From Planctomycetaceae bacterium (GTDB taxonomy: Bacteria; Planctomycetota; Planctomycetia; Pirellulales; Pirellulaceae), in NCBI GenBank assembly GCA_002726245.1, contig PBSM01000303.1:1-36310 (forward strand): a stretch of DNA of 36,310 nucleotides, given 5' to 3'. Both the position numbers and the translations under genes were made by a program. Under the pieces are notes generated by a model, which was given only the letters and a program-made list of their open reading frames with translations, searched no databases and had not been told where the DNA came from. Positions 7,927 through 16,716 of this stretch are shown piece by piece; the stretch's first letter is position 1; each line of letters starts with the position of its first letter.

Positions 7927-10329
7927 ATGATGGTCGTGGTGCTGATGTGTGCTGTGCTGGCTGGCGAGGAACCGGCGGGAGGACAACGTCCGACAGCGCA
8001 GCAGATCCGATTTTTCGAGACCAAAGTCCGTCCGCTGCTCGCCGAGCATTGTCTCAAGTGTCATGGCGAAAAGAAGCAGTGGGGCGGGTTGCGGCTGGAT
8101 TCGCGCGAGGCGCTGTTGCGAGGAGGAGACTCGGGCGCGGCGATCGTTCCGGGCAAGCCCGACAAAAGTCTGCTGATCCGCGCCGTCCGTCAGGTCGATG
8201 ACGACCTCAAAATGCCGAAAGACAACAGGCTCACGCAGCCGCAGATTGCGGAACTCGTCCGCTGGGTCGAAATGGGTGCTCCGTTCCCCGCAGCGATGGG
8301 CGCGGCCCAACGCACTCGCGATCCGGATCATTGGGCGTTTCAGACGCCCGCCGCACCGCCGCTGCCCGCGGTTACCAATTTGGAATGGCCGCAGTCGGCA
8401 TTGGACCATTTCGTCCTCGCGAAGCTTGAAGAAGTGGGGCTCTCTCCAACGATGCGAACAGACAAGCGGACGCTCATTCGCCGCGTCACCTTTGATTTGA
8501 TCGGCCTGCCCCCGACGCCGGACGAGATCGATGCGTTTCTCGCAGACGAATCGCCCGACGCGTTTGCGCGAATCGTCGATCGGCTGCTGGAATCGCCGCG
8601 GTACGGCGAACGCTGGGGACGACACTGGCTCGATGTCGCGCGGTATGCGGACTCGAACGGATTCGATGAAAACGTCGCGCATGGCAACGCCTGGCGGTAT
8701 CGCGATTACGTCGTAGCGGCGTTCAATCGCGACAAGCCGTTCAATCAGTTTGTCATCGAGCAGTTGGCCGGTGATTTGTTGCCATTCAACGGCAAAACAC
8801 AGCAGCATGAACAGTTGATCGCAACCGGGTTTCTCAGCATCGGGCCGAAGGTTCTCGCCGAAACCGACCAGGCCAAGATGCGAATGGACATCATCGACGA
8901 GCAACTCGACACAACGGGCCGGGCGTTTCTAGGCCTGACGTTGGGTTGCGCTCGCTGTCATGACCACAAGTTTGATCCGATTGACACGGCGGACTACTAC
9001 GCCCTGGCAGGCATCTTCAAGAGCACGCTGACCATGCGGAAGTACATCAAGGTCGCTGAGTGGCACGAACACCTGCTGCCGTCCGCCGCCGCGAGCGAGA
9101 TGAAAGCTGACTTCAATGCGAAGGTAGCAGCCAGGAAGACCGCCATCGCCGCCTTCGTCGCTGTTGCCGATAAGGTGGCTCGCGAGAAACGCGCCGCCGC
9201 AAAGCCGCCCGAGAAGCTGGAGACGCTGTATCCCGCAGCGACGAAAGCCGAACTCCAGAAACTGCGTGACGAACTCGCTGCATTGGAGAAAGCCGGGCCG
9301 AATTTGCCGTCAGCGATGGGCGTCACGGAAGACAAAGTGACCGACATCGCGATCCATCTGCGTGGCAATCCGCTCAAGCTGGGCGACGTCGTTCCGCGAC
9401 GCACGCCGCCCGTGATGCGCGGCCCGCGCGGGCCGCAGTTCACCGACAAGGAAAGCGGCCGCCGTCAACTCGCCGAATGGCTCGTCGATCCACAGCACCC
9501 GCTGACCGCGCGCGTCTTCGTCAATCGCGTCTGGCGTTGGCATTTCGGCAAGGGACTGGTGCGCACGACCGACAACTTCGGTTTGTTGGGCGAGGCCCCT
9601 TCGCATCCGGAATTGCTCGATTGGCTGGCTCGCCGGTTCATCGCGGACGGCTGGTCGGTCAAGTCGCTGCATTGGCTGATCTTGATGTCCAGCACGTATC
9701 AGCAGGCGAGCACCGCCACCTCCGAGACGATCGATCGCGACCCCGAGAACCGCCTCTTCGGCCGAGTTGACGTGCGACGACTCGAAGCCGAAGCTGTGCG
9801 CGACGCGCTGCTGGCGACCAGCGGGCAATTGGATGAAACAATGGGTGGCTCGTTGCTGAAGCTCAAGAACCGTGCGTATTTCTTCGATCACACCTCCAAG
9901 GATCTGACCACGTACGACAGCCGCCGCCGCTCGTTGTACCTGCCGATCGTGCGCAACAACGTCTTCGACCTGTTTCAGTTACTGGACTTCCCCGACCCCT
10001 CCGTATCGAACGGCAACCGAGCGACAACTGTCGTGGCATCGCAAGCGTTGCTGATGCTCAACAGCGACTTCGCCATGCAGGCGGCCACCGACTTCGCCAA
10101 CCGCTTGCTCGCCGAGTCGCCTGACGATGATCGACGTCTCTCGCAACTGTACGTCATCGCATTCGGCCGCGAGCCGACAGCCGATGAACGACAGGCCGAT
10201 CGAGCCTTCCTGGCCAAAGTGGCTCAAGCTCAATCCACCGAGTCAGACGCGGACCGGCGCCGGCGACAAGCCTGGACCACACTCTGCCACGTCGCGCTTG
10301 CCGCCAATGAATTCGTGTACGTGAGATAA
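7927..10329 (+). CDS. PSCyt1-PSCyt2-PSD1 (DUF1549/DUF1553) cytochrome protein
   Basis: This 800-residue protein is typical of planctomycetes. A short signal sequence (MMVVVLMCAVLAG) leads to a cytochrome-c-like PSCyt1 domain with the haem site CLKCH at residues 42-46 and a likely axial Met in LKMPKDN. The DUF1549 domain (about 155-370) includes RRVTFDLIGLPPTPDEI, RYGERWGRHWLDVARYADS and a second CxxCH (CARCH, 341-345). DUF1553 follows from about 520 (ARVFVNRVWRWHFGKGLV) to the end. The start was placed at 7927, not the in-frame TTG 54 bp upstream, because a GGAG site and signal peptide fit there. Role unknown; an exported redox or hydrolytic complex with DUF1501 partners is the usual suggestion. 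Confidence 0.9.
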   Translation: MMVVVLMCAVLAGEEPAGGQRPTAQQIRFFETKVRPLLAEHCLKCHGEKKQWGGLRLDSREALLRGGDSGAAIVPGKPDKSLLIRAVRQVDDDLKMPKDNRLTQPQIAELVRWVEMGAPFPAAMGAAQRTRDPDHWAFQTPAAPPLPAVTNLEWPQSALDHFVLAKLEEVGLSPTMRTDKRTLIRRVTFDLIGLPPTPDEIDAFLADESPDAFARIVDRLLESPRYGERWGRHWLDVARYADSNGFDENVAHGNAWRYRDYVVAAFNRDKPFNQFVIEQLAGDLLPFNGKTQQHEQLIATGFLSIGPKVLAETDQAKMRMDIIDEQLDTTGRAFLGLTLGCARCHDHKFDPIDTADYYALAGIFKSTLTMRKYIKVAEWHEHLLPSAAASEMKADFNAKVAARKTAIAAFVAVADKVAREKRAAAKPPEKLETLYPAATKAELQKLRDELAALEKAGPNLPSAMGVTEDKVTDIAIHLRGNPLKLGDVVPRRTPPVMRGPRGPQFTDKESGRRQLAEWLVDPQHPLTARVFVNRVWRWHFGKGLVRTTDNFGLLGEAPSHPELLDWLARRFIADGWSVKSLHWLILMSSTYQQASTATSETIDRDPENRLFGRVDVRRLEAEAVRDALLATSGQLDETMGGSLLKLKNRAYFFDHTSKDLTTYDSRRRSLYLPIVRNNVFDLFQLLDFPDPSVSNGNRATTVVASQALLMLNSDFAMQAATDFANRLLAESPDDDRRLSQLYVIAFGREPTADERQADRAFLAKVAQAQSTESDADRRRRQAWTTLCHVALAANEFVYVR

Positions 10330-10413
10330 AGATCGTTAGACGCCTTTTGAAGAGATACGGAGTCCTCGCAGCCGCGGAGAGTGACAACCACGGTGGTCGC
10401 GGCCCGAGCGATA

Positions 10414-11040
10414 TCAGAACGCCATGTCGTCCTCTTCTCCCATCAACTCCGAAACTCGTCGCCCGATGATTTGCTCGCGGGCGTCTTTGCGCTTCTTCAT
10501 CGAGTCGGTCAGTTTGTCTAGCTCCTCGCGCAGGCGAACCAAATGCAACTCGCGACGAGCCTGTCGAACATCGAAGTGCTTGCTGACAATCCCATGGAGT
10601 TCCTTCTTCAACTCTTCACGCGCCTCGCGCAGAGCTCGGCGAAGCGTCTCGGCCAACTCATGCGTCTCTCGATCAAGTTCCGCGTCAGACCTCTCGAGTT
10701 CGTAGAGTTCCGGATCGACCTCCTTCAACTCCTCCAAACGCCGTTGCTCATGCTCGCGATTGAAGTGCAGATGTGGCGGTCCGTGCGGCGGAGGAGGCCC
10801 TTCTCCCGGCCGACGATCGGGTGGTCCATCCGGCCCGCCAGGACCGTCGAATTGCGGACGCCGTTCGCGATCTGGCGGCATTGGACGGCGGGTATCAGGA
10901 CGGTCATCTCCCGGGCCCAACTTGCGTGCGTCATCCTCACGAGAGGCACCGTCCGGAGCCTTCTGCTGAGCGATCGTACCGGTTACCCATAGAAGCGCCA
11001 CTGCAAGCAAAGCGGCCGTCAATCGTTTGGCAACTGTCAT
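10414..11040 (-). CDS. exported proline-rich coiled-coil protein, possible signal sensor
   Basis: This 208-residue protein has an N-terminal signal peptide (TVAKRLTAALLAVALLWVTG, cleavage near AQQ). A disordered Pro/Gly/Arg/Asp-rich linker follows (residues about 25-90), including PPDRRPGEGPPPPHGPP. The C-terminal half is a highly charged helical or coiled-coil region rich in Glu/Arg/Leu. ATG at 11040 is chosen over the TTG at 11049 because GGAGG lies 9 bases upstream of the ATG. It is the third gene after the sigma factor and anti-sigma-like gene, 36 bp downstream of the latter, so it is probably co-regulated. The all-helical periplasmic form recalls CnrX/Spy-type sensors, but I see no diagnostic motif, so that is inference. 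Confidence 0.75.
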   Translation of the reverse strand: MTVAKRLTAALLAVALLWVTGTIAQQKAPDGASREDDARKLGPGDDRPDTRRPMPPDRERRPQFDGPGGPDGPPDRRPGEGPPPPHGPPHLHFNREHEQRRLEELKEVDPELYELERSDAELDRETHELAETLRRALREAREELKKELHGIVSKHFDVRQARRELHLVRLREELDKLTDSMKKRKDAREQIIGRRVSELMGEEDDMAF

Positions 11041-11076
11041 AGTTTTCAACCTCCGTTATTGCGTCTATGCGACCTG

Positions 11077-11640
11077 TCAGAGCGACCCTTCTTCAAGTTC
11101 TTCTTCAAATTCGGCAAAGCGATCGGACAGCGACGAGTAGTTCGCCTCACTGCTCGTCCAGTCCGAACGAGCCGAATGGATCGCCACGCTGGCTTTAGTC
11201 AACTCCTCTTCAAATGCGTCGTCCCACGCAAACTCACCTCCCGCGTCAGATTCGCCGACTGCGTTTCCGTTTGTGCCGTCAACAGCAGCCACCTCCGAGT
11301 CTCCGCTTGGCATTTCGTCGTTCGAATCCGCTGCCGACTCAGCAATCTCCTGCGTCGGATTTGACGAAGGCTGCCGGCGCGCAATGCTCCACGAGACGAA
11401 AGCTATCAACAGCGCGGCGGCGATGGCTAATACAATCCTCACCGAGCTTATCGGCCGTGATTGTATCATCGGCACCGGGACAAGATCCGCGGACTCCTCA
11501 TCCGCCACCTCGATCAGTCGTCCCAACATCAACCAGCTCTCACGCAATGTCGCCGCCTCGTCTCCGAACTGGTCGTCGGAAGAATCACGCGACGTCGCTT
11601 GTTCAAGTTGCTTCAATAGGTTCTCGGTAGGCTGATTCAT
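11077..11640 (-). CDS. membrane-anchored anti-sigma-like protein
   Basis: This 187-residue protein has a cytoplasmic N-terminal segment (residues 1-65, beginning MNQPTENLLKQLEQATSRDS), one transmembrane helix (67-87, VRIVLAIAAALLIAFVSWSI), and an acidic, low-complexity extracytoplasmic half. Its start overlaps the stop of the sigma factor gene in an ATGA, a sign of translational coupling. That position and topology are classic for an anti-sigma factor, although no zinc-binding HxxxCxxC motif is visible, so it would be a non-ZAS type. No sequence family was recognised; the function is inferred from context. Confidence 0.7.
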   Translation of the reverse strand: MNQPTENLLKQLEQATSRDSSDDQFGDEAATLRESWLMLGRLIEVADEESADLVPVPMIQSRPISSVRIVLAIAAALLIAFVSWSIARRQPSSNPTQEIAESAADSNDEMPSGDSEVAAVDGTNGNAVGESDAGGEFAWDDAFEEELTKASVAIHSARSDWTSSEANYSSLSDRFAEFEEELEEGSL

Positions 11641-12170
11641 AGCGTCGATTCAGCAATATGTTTTCTGAGGGCAAGTAGGCCACGACGGCAATGGCTGAGG
11701 GCAGTACTTAATGGACAACCCACGGTTTCCGCAATGTCGGCGAACGACATGTCGCAGTAGTATCGAAGTAACAGAACACGCTTCCGCTGCGGCGTTAGCA
11801 ATTCAAGCGACGCGTCTAGCTCTTGTCTCGCTTCTGACTTCTTCAACCTGTCGGTTGGAGCGTCACCCCTGTCCGCCGGCTCGGCAACGGCCCAGCCATT
11901 CTCATCGAGATGGACTTCAGGCTTCGACTTTCGGGCGTGATCAATCAACAGGCGGTCGGCGATCTTCAACAGGTAGGCACGCGCGGTTCCTTGCTCGCGA
12001 TACGTTTCCCGAGCCTGCCACGCGCGACGAAACACTTCTTGAGCCAGATCGTCCGCGACGTCCGGTCGCCGTATCGCTGCCAGCAAATAGCCGCGCACCG
12101 CTTGCCCGTGCTGGGAAAACCAGCTCGTCAAGCGATCCATCTCGTGGCCTGTGAGGTCGGCAGCAGTCAT
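11637..12170 (-). CDS. ECF-type RNA polymerase sigma factor
   Basis: This 177-residue protein has the two-domain form of group 4 sigma factors. Region 2 includes GYLLAAIRRPDVADDLAQEV and FRRAWQARETYREQGTARAY. Region 4 includes LLTPQRKRVLLLRYYCDMSF and the helix-turn-helix ADIAETVGCPLSTALSHCRR. Start is placed at the ATG at 12170 (MTAADLTGHEMDRL), because the extra 44 codons upstream do not look like sigma sequence; the ATG at 12140 is also possible. It is the first gene of a three-gene unit with the anti-sigma-like and exported proteins, and such sigma factors commonly drive their own operon. The inducing signal cannot be read from the sequence. Confidence 0.9.
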   Translation of the reverse strand: MTAADLTGHEMDRLTSWFSQHGQAVRGYLLAAIRRPDVADDLAQEVFRRAWQARETYREQGTARAYLLKIADRLLIDHARKSKPEVHLDENGWAVAEPADRGDAPTDRLKKSEARQELDASLELLTPQRKRVLLLRYYCDMSFADIAETVGCPLSTALSHCRRGLLALRKHIAESTL

Positions 12171-12368
12171 GGCATAAGAATACAAACGGGTATATGTCGC
12201 GAGTATTGCAGCCAGACGAGGAAAAATGCTTTGCGACCTGCCGCATTCCGTTATTCTAGGCCAAACTGTTCCCGTAGAGAGCCACAAACAGTGATAGCAC
12301 AACGACTTGCGTCATGACTCGATTGTCGCGAGGGAGACCGAGGGACGAGCCAAGTTGCAGGAACGTCT

Positions 12369-13286
12369 TTAGCCCGTGGAGCGTAGTAGCCACGCCAGCA
12401 GGCCCTTCTGGGCGTGTAAGCGATTACCGGCCTCTTGCACGATCGCGCTCCGAGGACCATCGATCACTTCAGCGGTTACCTCTTCGCCGCGCCGCGCGGG
12501 CAGGCAGTGCAGGAAGCACGCTTCCGAGGCAGCTTGCTTCATTAGCCCGGAATTCACCTGATAGCCAGCAAGAGCGCGTGCGCGCTCCTCGCGTTCACCT
12601 TCTTGGCCCATACTCGCCCAGACATCCGTGTACACAGCAACGGCTCCGGCCACGGCTTCGTGGGGGTCGGTCGTTTGCACGAGACTCATCGTCGGAAGCT
12701 TTTTCTCTAACTCCGTAAGAAACTCCGTGTCGAATTGGTATCCATCGGGCGCGGCGACGGCGAATTCAACTCCGAGCTTGCCGCAAGCGATAGCCAAGCT
12801 GCGAGCAACGTTGTTGGCATCACCAACATAGGCCAGCCGCAAGCCGGTCAACGAACCGTGTAGCTCGCGCAGCGTATAAAGGTCGGCTAGAGCTTGGCAA
12901 GGATGAGAGGTATCCGTCAATCCATTGATGACCGGCCGGTTGCAGTGCTCGGCTAACGCCTCCACCTTGGCATGCGAATTCGCCCGGCAGACCACCGCAT
13001 CGACATACTCGCCCAGAACTTGACCGAAGTCGGCCGCCGACTCGCGTTCTCCCCATCCGACGTCTTTACCCAGGAACAAGCTGTTACCGCCCAGATGCGC
13101 CATCGCCGTTTCAAAGCTGACGCGCGTACGGAGCGATTGCTTCTCGAACAGAAGCGCTAGAACCCGACCAGGAAACAGCGGCTCCCGCACGCCTTGTGCC
13201 AGCTTGGTCTTCAGATCCTCAGTGATCTCGGAAATCTCCTCGATTTCTGCCGAGGTGAGATCGAATAGTGTGAGCACGTGTCGCAT
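12369..13286 (-). CDS. argF: ornithine carbamoyltransferase
   Basis: This 305-residue enzyme transfers the carbamoyl group from carbamoyl phosphate to ornithine, forming citrulline in arginine synthesis. The carbamoyl-phosphate site appears as SLRTRVSFE (residues 51-59), the HPCQALAD motif at 128-135, and the catalytic cysteine motif HCLPARRGEE at 260-269. The segment DVWASMGQE (221-229) is the usual ornithine-loop region. The more common S-T-R-T is S-L-R-T here, a variant found in several bacterial lineages. The length is normal. It is the last gene of argB-argD-argF, 32 bp after argD. The SLRTR form also occurs in some N-acetylornithine or N-succinylornithine enzymes, but the rest fits ArgF. 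Confidence 0.93.
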   Translation of the reverse strand: MRHVLTLFDLTSAEIEEISEITEDLKTKLAQGVREPLFPGRVLALLFEKQSLRTRVSFETAMAHLGGNSLFLGKDVGWGERESAADFGQVLGEYVDAVVCRANSHAKVEALAEHCNRPVINGLTDTSHPCQALADLYTLRELHGSLTGLRLAYVGDANNVARSLAIACGKLGVEFAVAAPDGYQFDTEFLTELEKKLPTMSLVQTTDPHEAVAGAVAVYTDVWASMGQEGEREERARALAGYQVNSGLMKQAASEACFLHCLPARRGEEVTAEVIDGPRSAIVQEAGNRLHAQKGLLAWLLRSTG

Positions 13287-13318
13287 CGCGGCGCTCCAAA
13301 TCAGTTCCTGTCAATTCG

Positions 13319-14506
13319 TTACTCGGCAGCGACGGCCTTCAGTACGGATTCGAGAATCACGAACCCTTCTTCGGCTTGTTCCAACGACAAGTTCATCGCG
13401 GGTAATAGCCGAACGACGTTTCCTTGCGTGCAGTTGACCAACAGCTTCTTGTCCAGGCACTGTGCCACGACCGAAGCACCATCCACCGTCAACTCGACGC
13501 CGACCATCGTCCCCAGGACGCGCACTTCCTGGATGATGTCACACTCTTGCTGAAGTTGCTCAAAGCGAGATCGGAAGAAGTCACCGAGTTGTTTCGCGGC
13601 ATCGAGCAAATCCTCTTCTTCCATCGTTTGCAGCGTGGCGATTCCCGCCGCCGAAGCGATCGGGTTGCCTCCGAAAGTCGTGGCGTGCATGCCGGGCCGC
13701 AGGCTCGGGGCAATCTCTGGAGTCGTCAGCATCGCTCCACCGGCGATACCGCTGCACACGGCTTTCGCCAACGTCATCACGTCGGGAGTGACACCAAACT
13801 CCTGGTAGGCGAACCAGTTTCCAGTTCGCCCACATCCAGCTTGCACTTCGTCGAAGATCAGCAGCAACTCGTTGTCATTAGCCAGCTTCCGCAGCCCTTC
13901 CAAGAAGCCCTCAGGTGGAATCCGAATCCCGCCTTCGCCTTGAACCGGCTCCACCAAGATCGCGCACGTTTCATCATCCACCAGATCGGCAACCGCAGCG
14001 AGATCCGCGTAAGGAGCATAGTTAAAGCCCGCCATCATCGGGCCGAGGCCTTCGTGATGCTTTGGCTGCGCCGTTGCGGTCAGTGCACCGAACGTTCGTC
14101 CGTGGAATCCGCCTTCGAACGTGATGATCTTGTAGCGTTCTTTCGGCGTGTGCAGGCGGGCTAGTTTGATCGCCGCTTCGTTCGCTTCGGCTCCGGAATT
14201 GCAAAAGAATGCTTGGCCGCCAAAGCTTCGATCGGACAGCTCCTTCGCCCACCGGCCTTGGATATCCATGTGCCAGGTGTTGGGCACGTGGATGAGCGTG
14301 GCAACTTGGTCTTGAATCGCTTGGACGACCTTCGGCGGGCAATGCCCCAGCAAGTTGCAGCCCCATCCCGGAAAGAAATCGAGGTACCGACTCCCTTCAC
14401 TGTCCCAAATGAACGAGCCTTCTCCATGTACCAAGTTGACCGGATACCGACCGTAATTGGGAATCACGTACTTCTTGAAGAGTTCTATCGTGTCACTCGA
14501 CTTCAT
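13319..14506 (-). CDS. argD: acetylornithine aminotransferase
   Basis: This 395-residue class III PLP-dependent aminotransferase converts N-acetylglutamate semialdehyde to N-acetylornithine using glutamate. The sequence shows the phosphate-binding [15 protein letters not shown] (103-117), the cofactor aspartate in [12 protein letters not shown] (218-229), and the Schiff-base lysine at K248 in [17 protein letters not shown] at 14506 is chosen because a strong aggagg lies just upstream; an open frame extends 34 codons further but is unlike the family. It lies between argB and argF on the same strand. Some ArgD enzymes also serve lysine synthesis (DapC) or gamma-aminobutyrate-type substrates; context supports arginine. 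Confidence 0.94.
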   Translation of the reverse strand: MKSSDTIELFKKYVIPNYGRYPVNLVHGEGSFIWDSEGSRYLDFFPGWGCNLLGHCPPKVVQAIQDQVATLIHVPNTWHMDIQGRWAKELSDRSFGGQAFFCNSGAEANEAAIKLARLHTPKERYKIITFEGGFHGRTFGALTATAQPKHHEGLGPMMAGFNYAPYADLAAVADLVDDETCAILVEPVQGEGGIRIPPEGFLEGLRKLANDNELLLIFDEVQAGCGRTGNWFAYQEFGVTPDVMTLAKAVCSGIAGGAMLTTPEIAPSLRPGMHATTFGGNPIASAAGIATLQTMEEEDLLDAAKQLGDFFRSRFEQLQQECDIIQEVRVLGTMVGVELTVDGASVVAQCLDKKLLVNCTQGNVVRLLPAMNLSLEQAEEGFVILESVLKAVAAE

Positions 14507-14610
14507 CGGGAACCTCCTTCGTTCGGAAGCGGACAGGGCGGCGAGCCTGGAAGACTCACACGACAACTCTCTGGCCGGGCAGGTTCGGCTCGGCTGAAGG
14601 CCTGCCAAGA

Positions 14611-15546
14611 CTAACCCTGCACAATCTGCGTTCCAATCCCCTTCGTGGTATAGACTTCCAACAGCAGCGAATGGCGGATGCGGCCGTCAATAATGTGTAT
14701 CTTCCGCACGCCTTTATCAAGCGTTTCCAAACACGCTTCGACCTTGGGAATCATCCCGGCGGCGACCGCTCCGGTCGCAATCAGTTCGTGCCCCTCTTGG
14801 GCCGTCAAGCTATGGATCAACGAATCTGGATCATCTTTGTCGCGTCGTACGCCATTCACATCACTCATGAAGACCAGCTTCTCCGCTCCCATCGCTAGCG
14901 CTACGGCCGTCGCCGCTGTATCGGCGTTGACGTTGAGCTTTTGCTCGTCATCATCCAGACACATCGACGGAATGACCGGTACTTGGCCCGCATAACAGAG
15001 GTTATCGATCGTCATGCGATCGACGCGCGTCACGTGTCCGACGTTGCCAAGATCGACTGGACCATCGTCGCCGTCTAACTGAATTCGTTTACCGAACAAG
15101 ACGTTCGTCGCCTGGAAACTCAAAGTCATCGCACGCCCACCAAGTTCCTCGATCCCGCGGGCGATACGTTCATTGACCTCGCTGGCGAGGACGCGCTCGA
15201 CGATTCCCAGCGTCGCTTCATCCGTATATCGGCGACCTTGGACGAAGCGTGATTCGATCCCCGCTTCGGTCATCGCCCGGTTGATGGCTGGTCCGCCGCC
15301 ATGCACCACCACAGGCCGCATGCCTACGGTTTCCATGAAGACAATATCGAGCAGCACATGCCGCAGCGCATCCGCGTCGTCCATGAAGCTGCCACCGAGC
15401 TTGATCACGGTGATCTTGTCACGGAATTCGCGGATCCACCCCATCGCTTCGATAAGCGTGTCGGCCTTGGCAATTGCTTGCTGCAAGGAAATCGTCTCCC
15501 GAAGAATGCTTCCCAGGCGATTGCCTTGGGATGAAGGAAACCACAC
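14611..15546 (-). CDS. argB: acetylglutamate kinase
   Basis: This 311-residue amino-acid kinase phosphorylates N-acetylglutamate, usually the committed step and point of arginine feedback in bacteria with the cyclic pathway. Motifs include the nucleotide-binding [11 protein letters not shown] (47-57), [14 protein letters not shown] (79-92) and the C-terminal [25 protein letters not shown] replaces the usual KYGGN. The start is uncertain: ATG at 15546 has no clear Shine-Dalgarno, and the family N-terminus begins near [14 protein letters not shown] (residue 21), where a TTG could serve. It leads argD by about 104 bp and follows the FAH-family gene by 84 bp. Confidence 0.92.
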   Translation of the reverse strand: MWFPSSQGNRLGSILRETISLQQAIAKADTLIEAMGWIREFRDKITVIKLGGSFMDDADALRHVLLDIVFMETVGMRPVVVHGGGPAINRAMTEAGIESRFVQGRRYTDEATLGIVERVLASEVNERIARGIEELGGRAMTLSFQATNVLFGKRIQLDGDDGPVDLGNVGHVTRVDRMTIDNLCYAGQVPVIPSMCLDDDEQKLNVNADTAATAVALAMGAEKLVFMSDVNGVRRDKDDPDSLIHSLTAQEGHELIATGAVAAGMIPKVEACLETLDKGVRKIHIIDGRIRHSLLLEVYTTKGIGTQIVQG

Positions 15547-15630
15547 ATTTTATGGAGTTGGAAGCCGGGGGTCAACGATCCGTTGCGGCTCAATGTGTTG
15601 TCGATAGGCACTCGGGCACGGCCGAAATCG

Positions 15631-16590
15631 CTATTCTGCAATGACGGGCGACTTGAGCGTGCCGATGCCAGAGATGCTTGCTTCGACTTCATCGCCCGGC
15701 TTGAGGTACGTCTCGGTCGTATTGCCAACTCCGGCGGCAGTTCCCGTGGAAATGATATCGCCCGCCTCGAGCGTGACGAAACTCGATATGAACTCGATGA
15801 CGGCGGCAACTGGGAAGATCTGTTGCGAGGTCGAAGCGTGTTGATGAACGGTTCCGTTAACCGATAGTTTCATATCGAGTGTCTGCGGGTCAGGGATCTC
15901 GTCGGGTGTGACGACGCATGGACCGCAGGGACAGAAGCTGTCGTGCCACTTACCGTGCAGCCAATCAAAGAACGAATCCTTGGAACGCTCTTTGCGGTCT
16001 GGGTTGGGTTTGAACTTACGATTCGAGATGTCGTTGATCACGGTATAGCCCGCCACGTAGTTCAGCGCGTCCGCCTCGGAGACTCCCTTCGCTTCGCGAC
16101 CGATGACGACCGCAAGTTCAAGCTCCCAGTCGATATGATCCGGCGAGACGCTCGGAATGCGAACTGGCTTACCAGGATCGGTCAGAGTTGTTATTGGTGG
16201 CTTCATAAAGACGTAGGGAAACGTCTCGGCTCGCTCGGCTGCGATACCGCCACCTTCTTCGATATGCTTCGCATAGTTGCCCGCGAGCAAGAATAACTTG
16301 TTGGGGCGGGGGATCGGTACGAGTAATTCGATCTTATCGAGTGGCAGCGTCGCGTTATCCGCCAATTCGCAGGCGTCGCTGGCCATGAACTCGGCCAACT
16401 TCTTTGTCGCTTCCAAGGCTTCTCCATCGGGCGGCAAGAACGGCAAAACCGTCTCGCTGATCGGCAGCACCGTCGTCGACTGCGTTGCCATCGTCTGAGC
16501 TCTTGCGACGGATGAAAGGGGAACAACGCGATCGTCTTCGTAGAAGCCAACGGCAATTTGATTGTTGAAACGGAAGCGGCAAAGTCGCAT
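15631..16590 (-). CDS. fumarylacetoacetate hydrolase family protein
   Basis: This 319-residue protein has a complete C-terminal FAH domain (about 95-319), which cleaves or decarboxylates acyl-pyruvate-like or related oxo-acid substrates with Mg2+ or Mn2+. Metal ligands are visible as E156 and E158 in DWELELAVVIG and D187 in YTVINDISNR. The N-terminal half starts MRLCRFRFNNQIAVGFYEDD. Start at 16590 follows a gaggaagga site; the longer open frame (to 16674) runs into an intergenic palindrome and is rejected. Upstream of argB on the same strand, it may share that transcript. The true substrate is unknown; homologues include isomerase/decarboxylase and acylpyruvase enzymes. Confidence 0.9.
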   Translation of the reverse strand: MRLCRFRFNNQIAVGFYEDDRVVPLSSVARAQTMATQSTTVLPISETVLPFLPPDGEALEATKKLAEFMASDACELADNATLPLDKIELLVPIPRPNKLFLLAGNYAKHIEEGGGIAAERAETFPYVFMKPPITTLTDPGKPVRIPSVSPDHIDWELELAVVIGREAKGVSEADALNYVAGYTVINDISNRKFKPNPDRKERSKDSFFDWLHGKWHDSFCPCGPCVVTPDEIPDPQTLDMKLSVNGTVHQHASTSQQIFPVAAVIEFISSFVTLEAGDIISTGTAAGVGNTTETYLKPGDEVEASISGIGTLKSPVIAE

Positions 16591-16649
16591 GGATTGGATC
16601 CTTCCTCGTGCGGAAAGTAGGCTGCGTTTTACGTTATTTCGGCAAGAAT

Positions 16650-16701
16650 AGTCGTTGTTCGCTCCGCGAACCAACGTTTGTTCGCGGAGCGAACAACGAC
16701 T
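16650..16701. repeat. perfect 22-bp inverted repeat hairpin
   Basis: Arms at 16650-16671 and 16680-16701 are exact reverse complements separated by the 8-base loop caacgttt. The arm core is gttcgctccgcgaac, itself a near palindrome. No T-tract follows either arm. It lies in the 126-bp gap between the DUF gene stop (16717) and the FAH-family start (16590). A terminator role for the upstream gene is possible but not supported by a U-run. Confidence 0.85.
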
Positions 16702-16713
16702 TTGCGGCTACGC
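16691..16713 (+). repeat. 23-bp dispersed repeat, copy 1
   Basis: This sequence (core caacgactttgcggctacg) is found again in inverted orientation at 18833-18855. It overlaps the right arm of the palindrome at 16650-16701. The two copies bracket the small hypothetical gene and the sodium/solute symporter gene. Confidence 0.8.
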
Positions 16714-16716
16714 ACC

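Noticed and set aside
6974..7930. 318-codon plus-strand open frame across the MFS gene and the following gap
   Set aside because: Gln/Arg/Pro-rich composition without motifs, antisense to a clear transporter; its end falls in intergenic repeats.
7840..8904. 354-codon minus-strand open frame over the PSCyt gene start
   Set aside because: It is antisense to the haem and DUF1549 regions and has no recognisable domain or start site.
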